Positions 55,181 to 64,000 of a stretch of 64,000 nt of DNA are shown here, piece after piece. The notes under the pieces are model-generated. The model ran no database searches. It was not told where the DNA came from and saw only the letters and a list, made by a program, of their open reading frames with translations. The stretch's first letter is position 1. Every line of letters starts with the position of its first letter. Source of the stretch: Capitulum mitella (lineage: Eukaryota > Arthropoda > Thecostraca > Pollicipedomorpha > Pollicipedidae); assembly GCA_030062745.1 (NCBI GenBank), contig CP099846.1:6507432-6571431 (forward strand), read 5' to 3'. The translations under genes and the position numbers were made by a program.

Positions 55181-56830
55181 GGTCTGAGTCGCCGGTGAAT
55201 GTCGCGCCATTGCCGCCATTTAAAGAATCGATATTCACCGGGCGTCGGACGCTGTCAAAATCACCGACAGATTACCATTATAAATTGCCGTCGGTAAATA
55301 GAGATGTTTTGTAGCCACTCCTTCGTGGGCGATGTAGCCATCAGCCGAATATTGTCGGGCCTATTCTTAACACCTTCAATAAGGCCCGAACGGCCCCCTT
55401 CCGCGGCAGAAAATAAGCCTTTATTAGCACCCCACTGATGTGTCAAACTCGGACAATGCCCGAACATCGTTGAAACTGTTTGCTTGTGACGTGAAATACT
55501 AAACCGGCGGGAGGGGGTGAGGTGTGTATGGCGCGGAGGTTCCTCGTCCTCCGACAGCCTGGCAGGGCTGCCAGGGCTGCCAACTAAGCCCAGTTAAGCC
55601 CACCAGCGCCCGTCCGGCGGCTGATCGGTTGGCTCCTTTGATTTGTGTAGTAAATGGCAGTCATTGTGCTGCTCGCCTCAGCAGCAGCCTCGAACAGGGC
55701 CATCGAAGCATGAATGCGGATTGCGCTCGATAAACACAACAGAACCTCTGGGAGCATCATATTTTGCCATCGGACCCATGGGAACACCAACCAACTGGCC
55801 CTATTGAAGCGATTCGCCTTGCCAGGAGTTTCACTTTTTCGGCTCGGGCTGAAAATCACCACCAAATGTATTTCGTCATTCGCTGTAGAGCACTGGCCAT
55901 TGCTGCGGCGGCACTTCCGTTACTGGCGACCGCTCTCCGCCCACGTCTCCAATGGTCCCCACGCAACACCGCCGGTTCCCTGTAAATGATAACTTGGAAC
56001 CGGTCGCATATCACATTTCACTTCAAATTAACGTGGCAACTGGCGAAGATTGCTCTGTCAAATCAGAGACGGCGCCTGCGGAAACTCTTCCGCCTCCGAC
56101 TGAGCGAGCGGCGCCCCCCGTCCGGAGAAACCCCATCCAAACATTGTATTTATGGTAATCAACCGAGCCGCAACGTGCCGTCCCTAATTACTTTCCGGCG
56201 ACTGAATTAATAGGGCTTGTTGGCACACTCGGTTCTGCTCGAAGTTAGATTGAAATGTATTCGTTTCCTGAGCGGCGCTGGGAGCGGCCGTCGTTCTTGA
56301 GAAACAGCCTGCCTAACGGGAGCTCATAACTCGGTTGGAGAAGCCCGAAAGAATGTGGTAAGCTCGGGCCGAGAGGTTGACAAAGGCCCAAACATGGGCA
56401 GAAACCAAGATCTCGGTGCTTTGTGACGAAACAGACAAAAAAGAGCTCTCCATCTCCCTGATTGAGGTATTAATCTGTTGACAATGATCTGTGCGTTCCA
56501 GTCGGAGCAGAAATGCCATTCAACCTTTATTCCATTTAAATTATCAATTACAATCCACTCGCTAACTGAAAACAATATGTTTCCCTCCAATGGGATATCA
56601 AATAGACCCTGGCTGAATACCCACGGTAGCAGTGAATGCCAGAGCCACCGAGCCCCATACAACAACTTTCCCACAAAAAATTATCCACGGAACATCTGTA
56701 CGGGTACAGAAGGGTTCAGTTTCAAAGAATAATCATTATCTATCCATCTCTGAAAGCTGGTTATCCCATTCACTCGGCTGGGATTCGACAAAGGCATTTA
56801 ATAATTTTATAGGACAAAATGAAATCGGAC
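55180..56830. promoter_or_regulatory. Candidate conserved non-coding / enhancer region
   Basis: 1.6 kb of unusually even, repeat-free sequence with many homeodomain-type cores (taatta, attaat, ttaaattatcaatta) and palindromic words, but no open frame with protein character. It lies about 15-17 kb upstream of a developmental transcription factor. That it is conserved is a judgement from texture, not alignment. Confidence 0.3.
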
Positions 56831-57640
56831 GCCGGTGAAAAGACCCGTTGTGTCACTGCTCCGTCGCCCAGGAAAGAGTCCGGGATGCGCGACAGAGGGA
56901 AAGGGAGAGAGTGACGGAGAGTGCCAGAATTATGAGCGGTCGGCCGTGAGGAAGAGAGGCAGGGCAGGAGGGCCGGAGAGTTTTGGTGAAGCGATGAAGG
57001 GTGCTTTGCTGGCCGATCCGATTATTCCAGCCGACAACGTCCGCCAGCCAAGAGCCGAGACCGCAGCGCCCGCTTCACAGCGCAGCTTCAGCTCAGACGT
57101 CAGGGACGGTTCAGGGATGGCAGAGCGAGCCATCCCTCAGGCCCGCTCAGGGATGGCTTTGCATTGCCCTAGGAGACAGGCAATGCACATGCCCTGGCAG
57201 AGCGAGCCATCCCTGGCAACGGGTAATGCATACGCCTCAGGCCTCAGCGCAAAAATCGGAAACAGCGCAGGACAGCACACGGAGACGCCCACACTCAGCG
57301 AGGCACGCTGGCCCGCTGTGAGCAGCTCATAACGCACTGTCTACACTGTCACGAAGCAGTATGCTACTGAGTCATACATACCACCAGCGACGTCACAACA
57401 CAGCGCTACGGCTGAAGACGCAGAGCTGAAGACTCAGAGCTGAAGGCTGAAGACTCTGTCAGCAGGCTGCAAAGGCATGTCAGCCATTCATGTCTCCGTG
57501 GTAAAGGTGGAAAGGTGATCGAAATGATCTTCATACCAGGGATGGAGTGATAAAGATACAGACGATAAGTTAGATTATCGTAAATCGATCAGTCGGTAAA
57601 TTCAACTGAAAATAGACAGATAATGCAATACAATGGACAA
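56831..57640. other. Spacer with a 77-bp duplicated hairpin
   Basis: 'tggcagagcgagccatccct' occurs at 57118 and 57195. The first copy forms a hairpin (arms agggatggc 57113-57121 and gccatccct 57129-57137). Nearby 'aggcaatgcac' and 'gggtaatgcata' are related. 57410-57460 repeats 'gaagactcagagctga'. Confidence 0.5.
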
Positions 57641-57645
57641 ATGCA

Positions 57646-58945
57646 TTAACCCGGCACCACCTGGCGCGTTTTTGTACCCGAGACCGTTTAAAGACCCCGA
57701 CCCTTTTTGACATCTGGGGATGTCAAAAAGGGAACACCCCTGTTATCTCAGGATCTAACCGTCAGATCTGAACCAGTCTACCATCAATGGATAGCCCTGA
57801 GTCTTGCGATTAAGACAATACTATGTAAGCCCTGGTCACATGACTGATGACGTCACAGGTCACGTTAAACGCATAACACGACGTCGGAAAAACTGATATT
57901 GGTCGGTACGTTACATTATCGGCAATAGTGGTCTAAGAGTCTTCAGCTGGATATCAAACGAAAGATCGCAATCTTCTTCATCAGATACATGCCAAAATGT
58001 CTAAAAAATGGCGGGTCAATGTCGGCTTAGGCTAGGTTAAGCTTAGGTCTTACTTTACATGCCAAAGAACGATATTTGCTCGCAGCCATTTTGATCCACA
58101 TGACAAAAAGGACGAAAGTGAAACCTTCTGATGGTAAATTTTGCATTACGTGCTTGTCATCCAGTCAAGGTCAGTCTAGGTCATCTCAAATAAGGTTGCA
58201 TTGCTCCTCCTGACAAAGGGCGATAATTACTCCCTGGGATATTTCACTGCGTCAAGTGCAGAGTTGAAATGATATCTCGTGATAACTGAATCTGCTCTGA
58301 ATCTGAATCGGGTTAAGGTCAAGCCAGGTCGCGACAGACAGTCATTTTTCATTTTCTGACTAGAGGCAATGATCGCTTTCTGCTGCTACTGAACGATTTT
58401 CCACAGACAATGTTGCATTTCATTTCGTTTTGACATCTACCTATGACGTAACCAGACATGACCTTATGCTGCATTTGGTGAACCTTGCTAAGAGGTGGAT
58501 ATAGATTTGCTTGTCTGGTTTGAACGAAGGGGAAGGTCAGCGGCAACCACTTCTATCATCCACGATGCAAATTAGTCCCATTGTCATCATGCATGCGACT
58601 TAGCATGACTTCTAATGTTGACATGTCACAGTTGTATATCCTTTTGGGGACCGTGTCATACGTAAATCCAAATAATCCATGCACGGTATTCGCGAATATT
58701 ATCAAAAACGAAGCATGTTGGCACCATCGCTGGACGAGCCGAAAACATGCATGCAAAGATTTACTTATGACGTCATATCTCCATGACCTGACCTAGCATG
58801 GACATGGTTTTGATGTCAAAATATGTAAAACTGGTTGATAAACAGACACTAAAAATTTGGTTGGGCTGACTAACGTTTTAGAAGTTATTCAAGAAAAGCC
58901 GAGGTGGGTGCCCTATCTGACATCCCCCAGGCAGTGCCGGGTTAA
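57646..58945. mobile_element. piggyBac-like non-autonomous element (TTAA ends)
   Basis: Ends are TTAA-CCCGGCACCACCTGG at 57646-57664 and CCAGGCAGTGCCGGG-TTAA at 58927-58945. The terminal repeats match at 13 of 15 positions outside the TTAA, and the flanking TTAA on both sides is the duplicated target used by piggyBac transposases. The 1.29-kb interior has no transposase frame, so it would need one supplied in trans. Inside are a perfect 14-bp hairpin (57701-57732) and repeated 'aggtcagtctagg'-type words. Confidence 0.65.
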
Positions 58946-59940
58946 TGTAAAGAAATGAATGAGAATAGTAGAACTGAATCAAGTCAGTACGTTTAAAACT
59001 ACAGAAGGGTGCGGGGCTGCGTACACCTAGTTTTTGAAAGTAACATAATATTTCTGTCAACCATCTTGTTAACCGTTATGGTTAACTTGTAACCGTTAAC
59101 CATTTTCGTCTGGGTAAATGCTTGCTATGTCCGAACCGTGTGTTTTAAAGCGGTCGCTTTTATCACGCGCTAGGCCGAAGGTTAAGTGAATCTTACTTCA
59201 GCTAGCAGAAATATCGAATCAAGCAGCCCGTCCACAACGCTTTCTGGAGGCTGTATATATATATTTCTGGACGCTAATATATTATAACTTCGCTACCACG
59301 GGATATCGAATCATGAATTTTGCACTGCGATGTAGCTCAGTTGTTCATTTCATGGTCCGAATTTTCCGTGCGTTATGTGCGAGTTCTTTCCACGACATAA
59401 TCATTGCGGAAGTTTTTTCCCTTCTAGAACAATGTTTCCGTGGGTGTTTTTACCGGTCTGTGATGGTTGAGAACAATATCATGGGTGCCCGTGACGCCGA
59501 ACTTTGCAATTCTTTGGATGCAAAATGCTGAAGTAGATCAATAAACAGCCTTCTGTATTGCTAAATGTATCAGGGAAAATAATGACATAAGCAGCAGATA
59601 AACAGGCCTCGCTCTTCGTGCGCCCCACTAGACGTCTTATTGGTCCTAAATCGATTACGATTTAGATCGTGACAAATAAGCCTTAAGAGCGACCCCAATC
59701 ATGGATGGTTTCAGTAAAAACGAATTAAAAAAAGTAATTTTGATATTGTTTCTGCTTAACCCCGGTTAGGTTGGATGGGCTCTGACGGTAACGGTAGAAC
59801 AATGTCAGAATATGTAATAAAAGACATTTTATAATATTTTTTACGGAAACCCATGATTTAACGAAAACAAAAATCCAAAAATGCCCATCCCCACCCCCCT
59901 GGGACATTGCATGCCGAGTCGTGCAAAGGGTAATGATTGG
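58946..59940. other. AT-rich spacer, no gene seen
   Basis: AT-rich, with short TA runs near 59254, 'aaccgttaac' near 59070-59100 and 'aaatcgattacgatttagat' around 59648 (a small palindrome). No coding signal. Confidence 0.4.
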
Positions 59941-61150
59941 TGAATTCATGTACGGTGGTTTTTACTAATGAAACGCTATGCTTTATTTCGAGCTGTCCTA
60001 CTAATTAAGCGACAGAGTATGGAGCCATCTGCTGTATGTCTAGTTTTCGTCTGGTCTGTTGGGTGGGTTTCCACTATTTCATTGTCACCGTTTAGCTGAA
60101 GAAGTTTTTAATAACTGACATACAAAACATAAAGACATGTCAAGCCATCACGCATTATCTCATTAGACTAGGACAAATAACTCATTGTGGTCTAAAACTG
60201 CCCATTAGCCGTGAAGAGACAAGCATTTAGCATGGCTTTATTCGGGCATCGTTTGCGACTGGAAGCCCGACAAAGCATCCCAGTCAGATAGCTGCACTAA
60301 TAATCGTTACCCACGGCGCCCCTGGGGAGTGGGAAGGCGCAGCCCCTGCCCCTCCGCCAGGGGTCTCATTGTGTGGCATTGTGTGACCACCGCCCAGTCA
60401 AACGACGCACAGCCACCAGGCATTCGACAAGGACGGGGAACGACAGCACCGCAGACGAACTGTGGCTGGTAATGTATGGTTTAGGTCAGGAGCGGGATTT
60501 TATGAAGCAGCTGTGGGTGCCTAAATAAGCAAGGACGCGCGTTTCATTTTTAAGCCATAAATAAGAGAGAATTAGCATTGAAATAGTGTCGATATGCATT
60601 TTCCCTAAATCGATGTAGCAAAGTCTTACCTGAGGGTAAAAAATTGTTTAAGAGTAATGATTTAACACACATTTAGCCCAATGTTTCAATAAATAGCAAT
60701 AAAACAGTTCGTGGGAGCCAGCTCAAGATCCCACAAAGAAAACGAGAAGCTCCACAACATATTAAGGCGACTGTGGATGAACGTCAATGTTAATCCCAAT
60801 AAACTGGGAAAATGCTTGCTGCTGTGTATCGGGGATCATTTTCTTCCGCGACTGGAAGATGTGTGGGGCTGAGGAACTAACAGGGGGAGTTTTTTCCATC
60901 AAAGACAAGTAATTATCACGGCAGTTAGAATGGACCCTGATTTTTAATCCGCTTCAACATTTCCCAAAGATTCCGTGCGAGACGCCTGGAAACGGTCTAA
61001 TTTTTTCCGCGGTCTGGGCAGAATGAAAGCCGAGCAATTATAAGCAGTTTAAACCTCACTCTGAATTATTGTAGCCTCCTCTAAAACTGCGGCGACATTC
61101 ATTTCTGGCTGAAGAGGAAGTTAACTATGGTTTCGAAGAGGCCAAATGTT
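59940..61150. promoter_or_regulatory. Candidate conserved non-coding / enhancer region
   Basis: Repeat-free stretch with homeodomain-type cores (ctaattaagc, cactaataatcg, agtaattatc, caattataagc), paired half-sites and no protein frame. It has the same texture as 55180-56830. Enhancer function is inferred only. Confidence 0.3.
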
Positions 61151-62066
61151 TGTTTTAACGACTCTCTCCGATTTCTTAAGAAATCACCACCTGATGACTG
61201 GGAGTCAGATGCTTTGCAGTCGTCAGTAAGCTTAAAGATTTCCAACGAAAATTTTCACCTTTCATAATTACACCTGGATTTTACGTATGTGAAAAATAGA
61301 AAACAGGAGGTGACTGCAGAGTGAAACTATTCAGTGCCCTGAAAACGTATGATAAAGTGAAACAAAAACAAGGTTTTTAGCTTTAATGTAAAAGTGAAAA
61401 TAGCATTTCAACGTCGGGGCGTCGCAGGGCCGTTGAAAATGGATGAGCAGGCCAAAATATCTTTTGCGGTTCCATCCCTCCCCTTAAATGGGACTCCATT
61501 ATGTTACCCCGTTCTTTCAAGAACCAATATGACATTGCTGCCGCCAGGACTGTGTTTGTTTCATTGGTGTGTTGACCAAGGAAAGGTGTTCACAGCGCCG
61601 CTTCCAGGACTTCCGTAAAGATAATGCATTTTAACCGAATGTTATATTTTCTTCTATTGGACATGTCCACAATGCGATATGCGTTGTGCCGCAAACACCA
61701 TTCATAACGGTCTTTGAAGAAACTGATTTATTTGGCACGTCCGAGGACGCACCAAAAGTGACAGCATTATGTCCCGCTTGCCAACTTACTTTAAACCTCG
61801 TCCATATAGGGATATACATATTCCCCTGAGTTTTTCCGAGCACAACTTCCGAACGTTTTGTTCGATCCATCTGAAAATTTGTGTACCTTCTGGGACATCT
61901 TTTCCACATCTCATGGTGAAAAACTTTTTCCCCTGCGTTGCCAGAGTAACGAGCTATGACGTCATAACGGGAACCACGACAGCCGTTTTCGCGCGCCGAC
62001 GCGGCCGGCTTACAACGGTCTCAGTTTTGTTGCACTGTAAGACGGTTGGAATGCACAAATACAATA

Positions 62067-62070
<4 letters not shown>
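61151..62070. other. Spacer, no gene seen
   Basis: Mixed composition; open frames up to about 115 codons on both strands without domain character, some running into the TA repeat. TGACGTCA at 61957. Confidence 0.4.
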
Positions 62071-62118
<48 letters not shown>

Positions 62119-62142
62119 CATACGGTTTGGAGTCGACTGATA

Positions 62143-62197
<55 letters not shown>

Positions 62198-62225
62198 CAG
62201 TCGACTCCAAACTGCATGTTCTATA
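62071..62225. repeat. Inverted repeat with two (TA)n tracts
   Basis: (TA)n at about 62071-62115, a unique 33-bp arm (62112-62144), a second (TA)n to about 62190, then the reverse complement of the arm (62193-62225) with 31 of 33 matches. The arms contain gtcgac inside 'ggagtcgactgatatg'. The whole unit can fold into a hairpin or cruciform. Confidence 0.85.
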
Positions 62226-63680
62226 AAACTATACATAGATTTAATAGGCTTATGCCTACTACCGAGATTGTCGAGGATGTAAACTGAGGTCGTGAGCTAC
62301 GGCGGGAAACACGTTACTTTTTATCTTTGGGAACCCGATAGGAAATGGGTATCGCAAAACAACCTGTATATTCGGATTGCTTGATTGATTCAACTGAAAC
62401 AATTGAATGACACAAATTTGGTGCACTTTATCTTTCATTTCATTCAAAGAGGGCGCAATGCAGCGAACGCCTGACTTGTTCAGAAGGGCGGAGCGGCGTC
62501 AGCCGCGGAATGGCGAGTCTGCAATACCACGGCACGCCTAAAATTAGATTTTGTGTTTGATGTCAACTCAAAAAAACGCTTTTAAGGCATCTAAGTTACA
62601 ATATTCAGCTAATCCGAGGTCGTTCTAGGTCAATGGTTTTAGATAACCTTGGATGGCCTAAGACGACTTTTATATGTTATTAGACAATAGTGCTTGTTAA
62701 TTGAGATGCTGCATTTTACTTCAGCATCTGTTATTATCTACAAAAATACTTCCACAGTTCAGGGAACGCATTAAAGCCGACGACCCCGCATGACATGAGA
62801 TGACAGCATGACCTGGAGCAGACTCCATGGGTGAAATACATTCATGTGGTATACAGAGAGGCTCATAATTGGTTGACGACCACTATGACATCCGTTTCGT
62901 TTCATCACCACTTATTTTTTGGCGTTCATTTACGCTTTAACTCGAAAAAGTGCCACTTTCCACCAATTTTTTACCTTTGACCCAACCTGGAAAGTCATCT
63001 GTTGGCCTGAGACCTTAAAAAGAGATACCATTCGCGACATTTCGGCACGCGCAACACGTTTTTTTTCTCCGCGACGCTCTATGACGCACGGTGTGGGAAT
63101 GGCCGGGGGTCGTACCAACTCCCCCCCCATACGTTCTTGTTATTCAGAAGGCCCTATACGAGCGAGGGTTACATATGTCAGAGAGGTTTTCTCAGCGTCG
63201 TGCGTAACTTGACCAAAGCCTCTACCTCCTTATTGTCTTACGCCGTTTGATAACTTCCTTCCTTGCTTTACATCAGACTTGCATTGTCAGTAGGTCGCAA
63301 AAACACTCCTGCAATCGATGATGAACGGTCCAGAAAATTTGATAAGAGCTTCATAAGTTTCGAAGAGCGGAAATATCACCATGGGAGAGATGCATTGGGA
63401 AAGTAACGTACAAGTCTTCGTAGTTTAAATGAAAATTCAAAGCTCTTGGGGAATTCAGCTATCTTCTGCTCTGGGAACTACTTGATCCAATCCCAATTAG
63501 ATGCGGAGTTATTAGCCTCTTAAAAGCGTTACGACCCGGCAAGACTGCTTACATGTATTTTTCATCTGGTTAAAACAACACTTATTGGGCTCACGGCCCC
63601 GCTCGCAACCAAACGAATGATCACATTGTGGTAAAGAAAGGCCTGGCAATCTCCATTTATTCCTACGTAAGTTCAGTAGA
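62226..63680. other. AT-rich spacer, no gene seen
   Basis: No coding signal. 'ggtcgttctaggtcaatgg' near 62620 resembles words in the piggyBac-like element. 63420-63620 is compact and repeat-free with ccaattag and ttattagcc cores, another possible regulatory patch. Confidence 0.35.
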
Positions 63681-63818
63681 ACTAAATGATGTATATTAAT
63701 GTAACAAGTATTTAGTGTACTTTTCGAATAATATGGCTTGTCTTTTACTACTAAATGATGTATATTAATGTAACAAGTATTTAGTATAGTTTTCGATTAA
63801 TATGGCTTGTCTTTTACT
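63681..63818. repeat. 69-bp tandem duplication
   Basis: Two copies (63681-63749 and 63750-63818) differ at only three or four bases, so the duplication is recent. The unit contains 'gatgtatattaatgtaacaa'. Confidence 0.9.
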
Positions 63819-63960
63819 ACGAGATGCTCATGCCAACTTCCTTGTGGCAGATTTATATAAATCAGTCCTCGAGCACTCGTTGAAAAAGTTCCGTTTGCTG
63901 GGCATGGTGTGGTCAGTATCTCACAGTTCAGAAGTATAGAAGCGTTTTTCCAAATTCGGT

Positions 63961-63972
63961 GGGGGGGGGGGG
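63961..63972. repeat. Poly-G run
   Basis: Twelve consecutive G near the window end; one of several long homopolymers (C at 11889-11903, 30217-30229 and 33627-33638; G at 45381-45393). Confidence 0.9.
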
Positions 63973-64000
63973 CAGTCAAGACCATTTGAGGCGGCTTCTT

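Noticed and set aside
59325-59350. tRNA-like 'gtagctcagttgt' word
   Set aside because: No matching acceptor stem, anticodon arm or T-loop nearby.
61954-62282. YIYIYIY repetitive proteins on both strands
   Set aside because: Translation of the (TA)n microsatellite.

Overview
The window is animal nuclear DNA: spliced genes with GT-AG introns, long gene-poor spacers, CpG-rich islands, and many mini- and microsatellites. The three recognisable genes all have arthropod relatives, and GC-rich third codon positions alternate with AT-richer spacers. I read it as an arthropod, probably a crustacean (a barnacle is possible), but no species marker is present.

Layout. (1) 1408-5883, minus strand: a complete five-exon gene for a single-pass leucine-rich-repeat adhesion or receptor-type membrane protein (829 aa by my splicing). 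All exon phases agree, and the fourth cysteine of the LRR C-cap comes from the next exon. (2) 5884-18237: a CpG-rich spacer with a double TGACGTCA palindrome (14287-14321) and a 37-bp minisatellite (17720-18002), with no gene I can defend. (3) 18238-27268, plus strand: nine exons for the C-terminal part (about 430 codons) of the Rab3 GTPase-activating protein catalytic subunit (Rab3GAP1). The N-terminal half was not found. Its introns are loaded with minisatellites, three of which run directly into the splice acceptor of the next exon. (4) 27269-36967: spacer with CpG islands, hairpins and two copies of a dispersed repeat. (5) 36968-40182, minus strand: a two-exon C2H2 zinc-finger gene related to Drosophila charlatan (727 aa); the last zinc-ligand histidine of finger 7 is encoded across the splice junction. 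(6) 40303-64000: a 24-kb gene-free region upstream of the zinc-finger gene. It holds several minisatellites, a non-autonomous piggyBac-like element with TTAA ends (57646-58945), a (TA)n-rich inverted repeat (62071-62225), and long stretches that look like candidate conserved non-coding or enhancer sequence.

The genes are not an operon and have unrelated jobs: cell-surface recognition, Rab GTPase control of membrane traffic, and neural transcription control. The most unusual shared property is structural: tandem repeats that include or abut real splice sites in two unrelated genes. I found no CRISPR array, phage, bacterial-type system, rRNA or convincing tRNA.
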